NCBI RefSeq assembly: GCF_027946175.1
Contig: NZ_AP026671.1
Coordinates: 682,001 to 746,000, forward strand
DNA from: Nitratiruptor tergarcus DSM 16512
Lineage (GTDB): Bacteria > Campylobacterota > Campylobacteria > Campylobacterales > Nitratiruptoraceae
Reading direction: 5' to 3'
DNA: 64,000 nt
Part shown: positions 1-8,785 of the stretch, piece by piece
Layout: each line of letters opens with the position of its first letter
Position numbering within the stretch: the stretch's first letter is position 1
Program-made: the position numbers and the translations under genes
Notes under the pieces: generated by a model
Seen by the model: the letters and a program-made list of their open reading frames with translations, nothing else
Databases searched by the model: none
What the model was told of the DNA's origin: nothing

Positions 1-178
1 ATGAGCTAAATCGACCGCTACATCCGATTCCAGAAACTACACATACATCATCCATATTCCAACCAAGACTGTCAATTGCTCGAATTACTGATTTAAGGAT
101 AATTCCATCACCACATCCCCAACACCAAAGCGTTGGCATCTTGTCCGTTCGTAAATATTCATTGTAATTAAAAGCCAT
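1..178 (-). CDS. oorB: 2-oxoglutarate:ferredoxin oxidoreductase, beta subunit (partial, N-terminal 59 residues)
   Basis: This is the 5' end of the TPP-binding beta subunit that works with OorA, OorD and OorC to carboxylate succinyl-CoA to 2-oxoglutarate with reduced ferredoxin (rTCA direction) or do the reverse. The visible part begins MAFNYNEYL and contains LWCWGCGDG and VSGIGCSGR, the cysteine- and glycine-rich motifs typical of this subunit around its TPP and Fe-S sites. The ATG at 178-176 follows a GGGGGAGAAG ribosome-binding sequence, 12 bases after the oorA stop. The gene runs off the left edge of the window, and oorC probably lies beyond it. It is the last visible gene of the minus-strand rTCA operon. 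Confidence 0.93.
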   Translation of the reverse strand, partial: MAFNYNEYLRTDKMPTLWCWGCGDGIILKSVIRAIDSLGWNMDDVCVVSGIGCSGRFSS

Positions 179-190
179 CTTCTCCCCCTT

Positions 191-1339
191 TTATATACCC
201 ATCTCTTTGAGTTTTTCTATGATTTCAGCTGGGCTGATTGGACGACCGTTTGCTTTATTGAGTGCCACAGGTCGCTTTTTCATAACTCGTTCTACTTCAT
301 CGATATATTGACCCATATTGAGTTCTGGCATCAAGATTTTCTCAGCTGGGAATCTCTCACCAATCTCTTTCATCTTCTCTTCTGGACTTGGCCAAAGTGT
401 AATTGGTCTAAACATACCAATTTTTACACCTTGATCTCTAAGTCTATTGATAGCTTCTCGTGCACTTCTACTCACACTTCCATACGCAACAATGAGCCAC
501 TCTGCATCATCAAGCATATACTCTTCATAGCTATCGAGAAGATCTTTTCTTCTGACATCGATTTTTCTATGAAGTCTCTCAATCAGATTTTGACAGATCT
601 CTGCATCCTCAGTTGGGAATCCTGTAGGCCCGTGGTGGAGACCAGTAAGGTGGAACCTATATCCCTGGAACATTGGAGGAATTACAGCCGGTTTATCTTG
701 CGGAACATCAAAAGGTTTGAACTCCTCTTTTGGAATTGACGGATCAGGTTTTGCGCGATCAACAATCGAAGCTTGTACCTCTTCTAAATCTGGAAGCACT
801 GCTTTTCCATGCATATGTCCAAGAGTCTCATCCAAAAGTACAAATACTGGAGTCATAAGCTCTTCTGCCACATTGAAAGCTCGCACAACTTCAGTGTAGC
901 ACTCTTCAAGGCTACCTGGACAGAAAGTGATAGATTTATAGTCACCGTGTGTTGGTGCTTTTGCTTGGTTGATATCACCTTGCTGCACACGAGTAGGAAG
1001 ACCAGTTGATGGACCACCTCTCATTACGTTTGTAATTACAAGTGGAGTCTCTGTCATAAAACCAAGACCGATCTGCTCAGCCTTAAGACTGATACCAGGG
1101 CCTGAAGTATTTGTCATAGATTTTACTCCACTCATACTAGCACCTAGTGCTACCGCAATACCACCGATCTCATCTTCCATCTGGATAAATTTTCCACCAA
1201 CTCTTGGAAGTAGGACACTCATCTCATGTGCTACTTCGCTCGATGGTGTAATAGGATATCCTCCAAAAAATCTACATCCTGCATCAATTGCTGCTTTTGC
1301 AGCCAATTCGTTACCACTTGATATTACTTCTCTTGCCAT
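191..1339 (-). CDS. oorA: 2-oxoglutarate:ferredoxin oxidoreductase, alpha subunit
   Basis: OorA is the pyruvate:ferredoxin-oxidoreductase domain I/II-like subunit of the 2-oxoglutarate synthase complex, a key carboxylating step of the reductive TCA cycle. The 382-residue length fits OorA/KorA. The N-terminal SSGNELAAKAAIDAGCRFF and FGGYPITPSSE motifs and the TNTSGPGISL segment are characteristic of the family; a C-terminal domain starts near residue 280 (EWLIVAYGSVSRSAREA). A clear ribosome-binding site (AGGAGAGG) precedes the ATG. It lies between oorD and oorB, the D-A-B order usual in Campylobacterota. The identification is secure; the in vivo direction is inferred from the other rTCA genes. 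Confidence 0.95.
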   Translation of the reverse strand: MAREVISSGNELAAKAAIDAGCRFFGGYPITPSSEVAHEMSVLLPRVGGKFIQMEDEIGGIAVALGASMSGVKSMTNTSGPGISLKAEQIGLGFMTETPLVITNVMRGGPSTGLPTRVQQGDINQAKAPTHGDYKSITFCPGSLEECYTEVVRAFNVAEELMTPVFVLLDETLGHMHGKAVLPDLEEVQASIVDRAKPDPSIPKEEFKPFDVPQDKPAVIPPMFQGYRFHLTGLHHGPTGFPTEDAEICQNLIERLHRKIDVRRKDLLDSYEEYMLDDAEWLIVAYGSVSRSAREAINRLRDQGVKIGMFRPITLWPSPEEKMKEIGERFPAEKILMPELNMGQYIDEVERVMKKRPVALNKANGRPISPAEIIEKLKEMGI

Positions 1340-1348
1340 TACCTCTCC

Positions 1349-1687
1349 TTACGCACAAAGTGCTTTGATATCTTCTTCACGAGCCATATAGTGATTTTTC
1401 TTAATTGCTTCTGCTCGCTCTTTCGCTTCTTTGCTGAGTTTTGCAAATTTATACTCTTTTCTATCAGCCACCATAATTGCAAAGTCTGGACACTCAAGCT
1501 CACAGTCATTGCATCCAATACAACTATCTGGATAAACAACCTTTACCATAGCACCAAGAATAGTTTTAGGCTCAGGAACCATTGCCAAAACACCTGCTGG
1601 GCAATAAGCAACACAAAGGTCACACGCTTTACAGTTATTCTCTTCAACCCATACAGGTGTGTTTTCAGGGGCTTTTAATAATCCCAT
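1349..1687 (-). CDS. oorD: 2-oxoglutarate:ferredoxin oxidoreductase, delta (2x[4Fe-4S] ferredoxin-like) subunit
   Basis: This 112-residue ferredoxin-type subunit carries electrons between external ferredoxin and the catalytic subunits of the OOR complex. Two complete [4Fe-4S] motifs are visible: C19-x2-C22-x2-C25-x3-C29-P and C56-x2-C59-x2-C62-x3-C66-P. The C-terminal tail after residue 70 is lysine-rich and probably helical. The ATG is preceded by AAGGAGAATAAT, which overlaps the end and stop codon of the preceding HMA gene, so the two are probably translationally coupled. Length and position directly upstream of oorA agree with OorD. Confidence 0.94.
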   Translation of the reverse strand: MGLLKAPENTPVWVEENNCKACDLCVAYCPAGVLAMVPEPKTILGAMVKVVYPDSCIGCNDCELECPDFAIMVADRKEYKFAKLSKEAKERAEAIKKNHYMAREEDIKALCA

Positions 1688-1688
1688 A

Positions 1689-1982
1689 TTATTCTCCTTT
1701 ATCTAAAGTAAATTTTCCAACTGCACAGCTCACAAAACTTTTTGTTTTGAGGCCTAATTTATCCATTGAGGATAATTTTTGATCATATAAAGGATAACCT
1801 AGACCTATTAATATCTCTTTGAATTTCTCTTCATCGGCCTCATTTTGCAACTCAACTGTTACGATTCGAGGCTCTTTTGTAAGATTAACATCTATGAAAC
1901 TAAAATGAGGAGAAAGCGCTTTTTTGATACTATTCGCGCACCCCTCACATCGAATATTTGCTACTGCAAAACTTTTTTTCAT
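1689..1982 (-). CDS. Heavy-metal-associated (HMA/CopZ-like) domain protein inside the rTCA operon
   Basis: This 97-residue protein looks like a small HMA-fold metallochaperone or metal-binding domain. Residues 1-65 carry the ferredoxin-like beta-alpha-beta pattern, with IRCEGC (C12, C15) in place of the usual GMTCxxC, followed by ANSIKKAL. A tail from about residue 70 holds a third cysteine (SFVSCAVGKF). Its ATG shares a base with the sucD stop, and its stop overlaps the oorD ribosome-binding site, so it is an integral operon member. Copper or zinc handling is the family expectation; a role in metal or Fe-S supply to OOR is only an inference from position. It has no signal peptide, so it is probably cytoplasmic. 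Confidence 0.8.
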   Translation of the reverse strand: MKKSFAVANIRCEGCANSIKKALSPHFSFIDVNLTKEPRIVTVELQNEADEEKFKEILIGLGYPLYDQKLSSMDKLGLKTKSFVSCAVGKFTLDKGE

Positions 1983-2854
1983 TATTTGCCAAGTGCCTTT
2001 GCTACAGTTTTGCCGATATCTGCAGGTGATTTGACAACATGTACGCCAGCTGCTGCAAGTGCTTCCATCTTCTCTTGTGCAGTTCCTTGGCCACCACTAA
2101 TAATCGCTCCGGCATGTCCCATACGTTTGCCTTTTGGAGCAGTCTGGCCAGCAATGAACGCTACAACAGGCTTTGTAATATTTTCTTTGATAAATTCAGC
2201 GGCCTCTATTTCTAACGTTCCACCAATCTCACCAATCATAACAATTGCTTCAGTTTCAGGATCTGCTTCAAACATTGGCAGAAGTTGCTTGTAGCTAAGT
2301 CCGATAATCGGATCCCCTCCAATTCCAACAGCAGTTGTTATACCAAGCCCCTCTTTTACTACCTGATTACTTGCTTCATAAGTAAGTGTTCCAGATTTAC
2401 TAATGAGACCTACTGGTCCCTTTTTGAAAATAAATCCTGGCATAATTCCAATTTTACACTCTTCAGCGGTAATGATTCCAGGACAGTTTGGTCCAATAGT
2501 TTTCATTCCATTTTTTGTAGCATACATTTTTGCATACATCATATCTTTTACAGGTGCACCTTCAGTGATGATGACAGCAAGCTCAATGCCAGCTTCTGCT
2601 GCTTCCATCACAGCATCTGCAGTGAAGGCAGGTGGAACGAAGATCATACTTACAGTTGCCCCAGTAGCATCAACTGCTTCTTTTACAGTATTAAATACTG
2701 GCCTATCAAGGTGTGTCTGTCCACCTTTACCAGGAGTAACACCACCAACTATTTGTGTACCATATTCAATACACTGCTCACTATGAAACGTTCCCTCTTT
2801 TCCAGTAAAACCTTGGACAATAACTTTTGTATCTTTGTTTACCAAAATACTCAT
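1982..2854 (-). CDS. sucD: Succinyl-CoA synthetase (ADP-forming), alpha subunit
   Basis: SucD binds CoA and carries the phospho-histidine of succinyl-CoA synthetase, which in the rTCA cycle makes succinyl-CoA from succinate, CoA and ATP. At 290 residues it has the family length. Visible motifs include the N-terminal [17 protein letters not shown] CoA-binding region, [12 protein letters not shown], and near residue 245 the active-site [10 protein letters not shown] with the phosphorylated histidine. Its ATG overlaps the sucC stop by one base (TAATG), and the HMA gene follows in the same way. Confidence is high. Confidence 0.97.
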   Translation of the reverse strand: MSILVNKDTKVIVQGFTGKEGTFHSEQCIEYGTQIVGGVTPGKGGQTHLDRPVFNTVKEAVDATGATVSMIFVPPAFTADAVMEAAEAGIELAVIITEGAPVKDMMYAKMYATKNGMKTIGPNCPGIITAEECKIGIMPGFIFKKGPVGLISKSGTLTYEASNQVVKEGLGITTAVGIGGDPIIGLSYKQLLPMFEADPETEAIVMIGEIGGTLEIEAAEFIKENITKPVVAFIAGQTAPKGKRMGHAGAIISGGQGTAQEKMEALAAAGVHVVKSPADIGKTVAKALGK

Positions 2855-4026
2855 TATAGCTCTCCTTTCGCAGCTGCAACAGCCTTTCTTGCACCATCAG
2901 CCAAATCAGTAGCAGGAATGATGTTTTTGATATTTGCATTTTTCAATATTTCTGCCGCTTCCTGGGCATTGGTTCCATCTAGTCTGACAATAACTGGCAC
3001 ATTGACTTCTACTTGCTGCGTAGCTTGTAAGATACCATTTGCAATGCGGTCACAGCGAACAATTCCACCAAAGATGTTGACAAAAATGCTCTTAACATTT
3101 TCATCACTCAAAATAAGCTCAAACCCTTTTGCAACAGTATCAGGATTTGCGCCACCTCCAACATCAAGGAAGTTTGCAGGCTCACCCCCTTCATGTTTGA
3201 TAATATCCATTGTAGCCATAGCTAGCCCTGCACCATTTACCATGCATCCAACGTTTCCATCAAGATTAACGTAACTTAATCCGTATTTAGCAGCTTCAAG
3301 CTCAACAGGATCTTCTTCACTTAAATCTCTCATCTCATGAATATCAGGATGTTTATAAAGAGCATTATCATCAAAGCCCATTTTTGCGTCTAATGCCAAA
3401 AATTTGCCATCACCTGTTTTAATAAGCGGGTTGATTTCTATGAGGTTTGCATCTTTATCCATATAGACTCTATAGAGAGCCTCAGAAAACTGAATAAATG
3501 GTCTAATCTCCTCTTTTGCTAATCCCAATCCAAACGCTAGTTTTCTTCCATGAAATCCTTGAAAACCGATTGTAGGATCGATTGCTACTTTGATGATCTT
3601 TTCTGGAGTCTTCGCAGCAACCTCTTCTATCTCCATACCACCTTCAGTTGAAGCCATCATTACTGGCATTTCGCTGCTTCTATCAAGCACCATTCCAAGA
3701 TAGTACTCTTTTTGGATATCTGCGCCCTCTTCGATGTAAACTTTCTCTACTTTTTTCCCTTCAGGACCTGTTTGGTGAGTCACGAGGGTCATGCCTATCA
3801 TCTCTTCAGCAATTTTTTCTACTTCATCAAGGCTTCTTGCTAGCTTTACACCGCCAGCTTTACCACGACCACCAGCATGAATTTGTGCTTTTACAACCCA
3901 GAGGTCACCACCTAGTTTTTGTGCTGCTTCTCTTGCTTCTGGTCCAGTAAAAGCTACCTCTCCTCTTGGAACAGGTACGCCATACGCACGAAAGATCTCT
4001 TTAGCTTGATATTCATGTATATTCAT
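2854..4026 (-). CDS. sucC: Succinyl-CoA synthetase (ADP-forming), beta subunit
   Basis: SucC supplies the ATP-grasp nucleotide-binding domain and the succinate site of succinyl-CoA synthetase. The 390-residue protein begins [12 protein letters not shown], the family signature, and contains the ATP-grasp segment [27 protein letters not shown] near residue 197, and the succinate/phosphate-loop region [10 protein letters not shown]. Two nearby ATGs exist (AAGGAGTAATGAATGAATATACATG). The second, chosen here, gives the standard N-terminus at the better spacing. It follows fumB with a 14-base gap. Confidence 0.97.
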   Translation of the reverse strand: MNIHEYQAKEIFRAYGVPVPRGEVAFTGPEAREAAQKLGGDLWVVKAQIHAGGRGKAGGVKLARSLDEVEKIAEEMIGMTLVTHQTGPEGKKVEKVYIEEGADIQKEYYLGMVLDRSSEMPVMMASTEGGMEIEEVAAKTPEKIIKVAIDPTIGFQGFHGRKLAFGLGLAKEEIRPFIQFSEALYRVYMDKDANLIEINPLIKTGDGKFLALDAKMGFDDNALYKHPDIHEMRDLSEEDPVELEAAKYGLSYVNLDGNVGCMVNGAGLAMATMDIIKHEGGEPANFLDVGGGANPDTVAKGFELILSDENVKSIFVNIFGGIVRCDRIANGILQATQQVEVNVPVIVRLDGTNAQEAAEILKNANIKNIIPATDLADGARKAVAAAKGEL

Positions 4027-4040
4027 TCATTACTCCTTTC

Positions 4041-4595
4041 TTATACTTTTGCCCACTGTTTTCGACCCTCTTCATAGAGATCGTTACCATAGGTATCATT
4101 GACCACAACGACCGGAAAATCTTCTACTACAATTCTGCGAACCGCTTCAGGGCCAAGCTCTGGATATGCTATTACTTCAGCATCTTTTATGCGTTTTGCT
4201 AAAAGTGCACCTGCGCCCCCTACTGCACCAAAGTAGACAGCTTTATATTTTTTACATGCCTCTTTAACTGCATCGTTTCTTTTTCCTTTGCCTATCATAC
4301 CTTTGAGGCCATGCTCAATTAAAATTGGAGCGTAGCTATCCATTCTATAACTTGTTGTAGGTCCAGCACTTCCAATTACTTCTCCTGGCTTTGGGGGAGT
4401 TGGTCCCACATAGTAGATAACTGCTCCATGCAAATCAAAAGGAAGCTCTTTACCTTCAAAAATGAGGTCTACAAGCCTTTTGTGCGCAGCATCTCGTGCA
4501 GTATATATTGTTCCAGTAAGATAGACAATATCTCCGGCTTTGAGTTTTTCGACATCTGCATCACTCAATGGTGTTTGTAATTTGTATTCAGCCAT
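4041..4595 (-). CDS. fumB: Fumarate hydratase class I, beta subunit (C-terminal domain)
   Basis: This is the 184-residue beta subunit of the two-subunit, oxygen-sensitive [4Fe-4S] class I fumarase, the part that in enteric FumA/FumB forms the C-terminal domain. Characteristic segments are AGDIVYLTGTIYTARDAAHKR, PTPPKPGEVIGSAGPTTS and GKGKRNDAV. It interconverts malate and fumarate with the alpha subunit encoded 9 bases upstream. Symbols vary between species (fumB, fumC-beta, ttdB-like). Tartrate dehydratase is a relative, but the neighbouring mdh and sucCD make fumarase the clear reading. Confidence 0.93.
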   Translation of the reverse strand: MAEYKLQTPLSDADVEKLKAGDIVYLTGTIYTARDAAHKRLVDLIFEGKELPFDLHGAVIYYVGPTPPKPGEVIGSAGPTTSYRMDSYAPILIEHGLKGMIGKGKRNDAVKEACKKYKAVYFGAVGGAGALLAKRIKDAEVIAYPELGPEAVRRIVVEDFPVVVVNDTYGNDLYEEGRKQWAKV

Positions 4596-4604
4596 TTTTA
4601 TTCC

Positions 4605-5468
4605 TTAAATGGTTATATGTGCATGACGTGAGCTGTGACACTGAATATTTACTGCAACTGGGAGTGAAGCAATATGGCACATTCTACCTGGTTTATATGT
4701 TTCAATATGAACAGCAAGTGCAGTCTGTGTGCCACCCATACCCATAGCACCGATTCCGAGCTTATTGAGTTCTTCTAAAATCTCTTTTTCAAAGGCATCA
4801 AGTTCTGGATCAGGATTTGGAGTACCAATATCACGAAAGAGAGCATGCTTACTCATAACGGCTGCATAATCAAAGCTACCACCTATTCCAACACCTACAA
4901 CAATCGGAGGACAGACATTTGGCCCAGCATCACTGACAACTTGCTTGACAAACTCTTTTATTCCCTCTTTTCCCTGCGCTGGAGCAAGGACTCTTGCACG
5001 GCTTCCATTTTCACTTCCGCCACCTTTGGCAGCAAACTCTATCTCTATTTTATCGCCTGGAACAATATCAAAATAGATAACCGGAGGGAGGTTGTAACCC
5101 ACACTATCTTTAAGATTTGCTCTGGTAAAACAGTCACATGTAGAAGCTCTTAGATATCCTTCTTCATATCCTTTTTTTGTTCCTTCAAAAATTGCTTCTT
5201 TGAGACTACCGCCTTCTACTTTTACATCTTCTCCCATTTTGACAAAAAAGATTGCAAGTCCTGTATCTTGACAAAGTGGCTTATTTTCGTTTGCTGCAAT
5301 TTCTGCATTTTCTAACAGTTGCTCTAAGACTGCTTTACTAACTAAACTCTCCTCTTTTTCTAGAGCCTCTTGTAAAGCCTTATGCATATCTTCACTTAAA
5401 TGTGTGGTAGAGTAGATGATGGTATCTCGAATTGCTTTAACTATATCACCATATTGCACGGTTCTCAT
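4605..5468 (-). CDS. fumA: Fumarate hydratase class I, alpha subunit ([4Fe-4S] catalytic)
   Basis: The 287-residue alpha subunit binds the catalytic [4Fe-4S] cluster of class I fumarase. Cluster-ligand candidates are visible in the family motifs ENKPLCQDTG (near residue 65), STCDCFTRAN (near 110) and GPNVCPPIVVGVGIGG (near 190). The C-terminal MGMGGTQTALAVHIE is also typical. Its ATG overlaps the mdh stop (ATGA, 4 bases). In the rTCA direction the enzyme dehydrates malate to fumarate, and the oxygen-labile class fits an anaerobe or microaerophile. Confidence 0.95.
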   Translation of the reverse strand: MRTVQYGDIVKAIRDTIIYSTTHLSEDMHKALQEALEKEESLVSKAVLEQLLENAEIAANENKPLCQDTGLAIFFVKMGEDVKVEGGSLKEAIFEGTKKGYEEGYLRASTCDCFTRANLKDSVGYNLPPVIYFDIVPGDKIEIEFAAKGGGSENGSRARVLAPAQGKEGIKEFVKQVVSDAGPNVCPPIVVGVGIGGSFDYAAVMSKHALFRDIGTPNPDPELDAFEKEILEELNKLGIGAMGMGGTQTALAVHIETYKPGRMCHIASLPVAVNIQCHSSRHAHITI

Positions 5469-6424
5469 TTTTTTTCTCCAAAGTAGTCTTGGCTCTCTAA
5501 GATATCAATGAGTTCTTTAACCGATGCCACACTCCTATCAAACTCCTCACGCTCTTTAGGTGTAAGTTGCAACTCAATTATCTCTTCAACTCCATCAGCC
5601 CCAAGAGTTACAGGTACACCATTTGGAATACCATGTACGCCATATTCTCCCTCTAAAAGTGTTGAACATGGATAGATCTTTTTAGAGTCTTTCAAAATTG
5701 CTTCTACCATAATTGCTGTAGCTTTACCAGGAGCGAAATATGCGCTTGTTCCCATAAGCTTGACAATTTGCGCACCACCTTTTTTTGTTGCTTCAACTAC
5801 TTCTGCAAGTTCTCCAGGAGTTAACAGGTCAGTTATTGGAATGCCTGCGACTGTAGAGTAGCGCGGAAGTGGTACCATATAATCTCCATGGCCACCTATA
5901 ACAGTAGCACGTATTTGACCAGCACCAAATCCAAGTTTTTCATAAATAAAGTGGGTCATTCTTGCACCATCAAGTATCCCAGCCATTCCAATAACTCTAT
6001 TTTTTGGAAATCCACTCTTTTTCAAAGCAACATACGTCATTGTGTCAAGGGGATTTGTTACAACAATGATAATGGAGTCTGGAGCATGCTTGACAACATT
6101 CTCTGTTACCTCACTCACAATATCAGCATTTGCAAACAAGAGATCATCTCTGCTCATCCCAGGTTTTCTAGGAAAGCCAGCAGTTATAACAACAACTTTT
6201 GAATCAGCTATATCTTCATAACTCTCTGCTGCTTTCACAACTGAGTGTGTTCTAAGAGCTGCTGCAGCTTGGTTCATATCAAGTGCTTTCCCTCTTGCTC
6301 TATCCTTATCACGATCTACTAAAATAACTTCATGTGCAAGTCCTTGCATTGCAATAGAGTATGCAACGATACTTCCAACATTACCACCTGCACCTACAAT
6401 TGATACTTTTGAACCTTTTGGCAT
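5465..6424 (-). CDS. mdh: Malate dehydrogenase (NAD-dependent, LDH-like family)
   Basis: This enzyme interconverts oxaloacetate and malate. The Rossmann motif VGAGGNVGS is at the N-terminus. The specificity loop GFPRKPGMSRDD carries the arginine that marks malate rather than lactate dehydrogenases, and GGHGDYMVP holds the catalytic histidine. The open frame extends back to a TTG at 6448, but that codon lies in an intergenic hairpin. The AAAGGA at 6436-6431 sits 6 bases before the ATG at 6424, so I start there (319 residues). The gene lies between icd and fumA in the rTCA operon. Confidence 0.95.
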   Translation of the reverse strand: MPKGSKVSIVGAGGNVGSIVAYSIAMQGLAHEVILVDRDKDRARGKALDMNQAAAALRTHSVVKAAESYEDIADSKVVVITAGFPRKPGMSRDDLLFANADIVSEVTENVVKHAPDSIIIVVTNPLDTMTYVALKKSGFPKNRVIGMAGILDGARMTHFIYEKLGFGAGQIRATVIGGHGDYMVPLPRYSTVAGIPITDLLTPGELAEVVEATKKGGAQIVKLMGTSAYFAPGKATAIMVEAILKDSKKIYPCSTLLEGEYGVHGIPNGVPVTLGADGVEEIIELQLTPKEREEFDRSVASVKELIDILESQDYFGEKK

Positions 6425-6438
6425 TGACATTCCTTTCT

Positions 6439-6458
6439 TTGAGGGCAAAAGCCCTCAA
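6439..6458. other. Intergenic hairpin between icd and mdh
   Basis: A perfect 8-bp inverted repeat TTGAGGGC / GCCCTCAA with a 4-base loop fills the icd-mdh gap. On the plus strand it is followed by GTTTTTT and would look like a terminator, but no plus-strand gene ends here. On the minus strand, where the operon reads, the T-rich side precedes the stem as an A-tract, so it is not a strong terminator. It may be an mRNA processing or stabilising element that sets different icd and mdh levels. The structure is visible; the role is inferred. Confidence 0.6.
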
Positions 6459-6463
6459 GTTTT

Positions 6464-8680
6464 TTAAATATTATCAATAATTTCGTTAAATGTTTTGCTT
6501 GGTCTCATTGCTGCAGATGCTTTTTCATCATCTGGATGATAATACCCGCCAATATCGGTAGGTTTGCCTTCAGCAGCTCTTATCTCTTCTAAGATTTTTT
6601 CCTCATTCTCTTTGAGTTTTTGTGCAACCGGAGCAAATTTGGCTTCAAGTTCGCTATCTCCACAGCTTGCAAGCTCTTCAGCCCAGTATGTAGCAAGATA
6701 GTAGTGACTTCCTCTGTTATCAAGCTCACCTACTTTTCTTTTTGGAGTTTTATCATTGTTAAGATATTTACCAACAGCTCTATCAAGAGCATCTGCAATG
6801 ATAGTTGTTTTTTCACTTGCGCCTTGTTTTACTGCAAGTTTGAGTGATTCAACAAGCGCCATAAATTCACCAAGACTGTCCCATCGTAGGTGCCCTTCTT
6901 TTAAAAACTGCTCTACGTGTTTTGGTGCACTACCACCTGCACCTGTTTCAAATACACCACCACCTGCTAAAAGTGGAACGATTGAAAGTGTTCTCGCACT
7001 TGTACCAACTTCTATGATTGGGAATAGGTCTGTGAGGTAGTCTCTTAATACGTTTCCAGTTACACTGATAGTTCCCTCACCTGCTCTAAATCTTCTAAGC
7101 GTATAGCGCATAGCTTTTTCTGGAGCCATAATGTGATACTCAACACCGTTAAGATCTTCATTTCTAAGAACATCAACTACTTTTTTAATTAAGTTTGCAT
7201 CGTGTGCTCTGTTGCTATCAAGCCAGAAAACGATTGGATATCCGCTCTCTTTTGCTCTTCTGACGGCCAACTTTGCCCAGTCTACTACTGCTTCATCTTT
7301 TGCACTGTATGCTCTCCAAATATCTCCTTCTTCTACCTCATGACACATCAATGTATTGCCATCTTCATCGATTGTTTTAATATATCCATCTTCTGGTGGG
7401 AAGAAAGTTTTGTCATGACTTCCATACTCTTCCGCTTTTTTTGCCATCAAACCAACATTTTGTACAGTTCCAACTTTTGCAGGATCATATTGTCCATTTT
7501 TAACAATGTCAGACACAATTTCTTTATACATTCTTGCATAAGTTCTATCTGGAACAGTAATTACTGTATCAGCTGTATTTCCATCTGGTCCCCATCCTTG
7601 CAAACCATTTTTGATAACAGCTGGAATAGAAGCATCGATAATTACATCATTTGGTGCATGGAGATTTGTGATACCTGCATCACTATCAACCATATACATG
7701 CGAGCATTTTTTTGTAAAATCTCTTGAATTTTATTTTTAATATCTTGTTGCACGCCATCAGGAAGTTTAGAGAGTTTATTTTCCAAATCTACTAAACCGT
7801 TATTTGGATCAAATCCAATCTCTTCAAGCTCTTTGCCATACTCATCAAATAGCTCTTTAAAATATACTCTGATCGCATCTCCAAAGAGCACAGGATCAGA
7901 AATTTTCATCATTGTTGCTTTTACATGGAGAGAGAAAAGAATATCTTTCTCTTTTGCATCATTAATAACACACTCATAAAATTCTCGAAGTGTTTTTCTA
8001 TTAAGTGAAGCTGCACTGAAAACCTCACCTTTTTTTACTTCAACCTCTTTCAAAACTTCTGTTTTTCCATCTTTTCCTTCAAATACAAGTTTTACAGTTT
8101 GATCTTTATCGCTAATGAAAGATTGCTCATTTTGATAAAAGTCATTTTTATCCATATGTGCAACATAGCTTTTACTATCTGGACTAACTGGTCTCATTTT
8201 ATGTGGGAATTTTTTTGCATACTCTTTTACTGCTTTACTAAGGCGTCTATCAGAGTTTCCTTGTCGAAGCACAGGGTTTACTGCAGATCCAAGAAGTTTT
8301 GCAAATCTGTTTCTCAGCTCTACCTCTTCAGCAGTTTTTGGCTCTTCTGGGAAATCCGGAATGTCATATCCTTGAGATTGTAACTCTTTGATAGTTGCTA
8401 CAAGCTGTGGAATAGAAGCAGAAATATTAGGAAGTTTAATAATATTTGCTTCTGGCTTAAGTACTAGTTCGCCAAGATATGCAAGCTCATCAGCCTGTTT
8501 TTTATCTTCAGGGAGTCTATCGCTAAATTCAGCAATCACCCTTCCTGCAAGTGAGATATCTCTTAGCTCAATATCTACGCCGCTATCTTTTGTAAAAGAT
8601 TCTACAATTGGAAGCAACGAATATGTTGCTAAAGCTGGTGCTTCATCTATCTTTGTCCAAACCACTTTCGCTTTTGCCAT
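6464..8680 (-). CDS. icd: Isocitrate dehydrogenase, monomeric NADP-dependent type
   Basis: This 738-residue protein has the size and sequence of the monomeric IDH family, unrelated in length to the ~420-residue homodimeric enzyme. Typical segments are the start AKVVWTKIDEAPALATYS, RQGNSDRRLSKAVKEYAKK, LHAPNDVIIDASIPA, and the C-terminal ETGAGGSAPKHVEQF and DIGGYYHPD. In the reductive TCA cycle it carboxylates 2-oxoglutarate to isocitrate with NADPH. It is the first gene of the operon, with AGAGGAGAAAA directly before the ATG, so the promoter should lie in the gap upstream (8681-8785). Confidence 0.97.
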   Translation of the reverse strand: MAKAKVVWTKIDEAPALATYSLLPIVESFTKDSGVDIELRDISLAGRVIAEFSDRLPEDKKQADELAYLGELVLKPEANIIKLPNISASIPQLVATIKELQSQGYDIPDFPEEPKTAEEVELRNRFAKLLGSAVNPVLRQGNSDRRLSKAVKEYAKKFPHKMRPVSPDSKSYVAHMDKNDFYQNEQSFISDKDQTVKLVFEGKDGKTEVLKEVEVKKGEVFSAASLNRKTLREFYECVINDAKEKDILFSLHVKATMMKISDPVLFGDAIRVYFKELFDEYGKELEEIGFDPNNGLVDLENKLSKLPDGVQQDIKNKIQEILQKNARMYMVDSDAGITNLHAPNDVIIDASIPAVIKNGLQGWGPDGNTADTVITVPDRTYARMYKEIVSDIVKNGQYDPAKVGTVQNVGLMAKKAEEYGSHDKTFFPPEDGYIKTIDEDGNTLMCHEVEEGDIWRAYSAKDEAVVDWAKLAVRRAKESGYPIVFWLDSNRAHDANLIKKVVDVLRNEDLNGVEYHIMAPEKAMRYTLRRFRAGEGTISVTGNVLRDYLTDLFPIIEVGTSARTLSIVPLLAGGGVFETGAGGSAPKHVEQFLKEGHLRWDSLGEFMALVESLKLAVKQGASEKTTIIADALDRAVGKYLNNDKTPKRKVGELDNRGSHYYLATYWAEELASCGDSELEAKFAPVAQKLKENEEKILEEIRAAEGKPTDIGGYYHPDDEKASAAMRPSKTFNEIIDNI

Positions 8681-8785
8681 TTTTTCTCCTCTTGTTCAAA
8701 ATTTATTACATTCATATAGTAACAATTAAATAATTTAACTTTTCTCAAGAGAGACTATGAAAGAAAATCTCACAAAGTTTTTGTT
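8681..8785 (-). promoter_or_regulatory. Leader of the rTCA operon (putative promoter region)
   Basis: These 105 bases separate the mltG stop from the icd start, both on the minus strand, and are strongly AT-rich. They must contain the promoter for icd-mdh-fumAB-sucCD-oorDAB unless mltG reads through. TTGAGA and several AT-rich hexamers are present on the minus strand, but no -35/-10 pair with 16-18 spacing stands out. The ribosome-binding site AGAGGAG is immediately before icd. The region is called by position; the exact promoter is not resolved. Confidence 0.35.

Noticed and set aside
308-739. Plus-strand open frame of 143 codons opposite oorA
   Set aside because: Shadow of a real gene; no ribosome-binding site, no family pattern, and complete overlap with a certain coding region. 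Many other antisense frames were left out for the same reasons.
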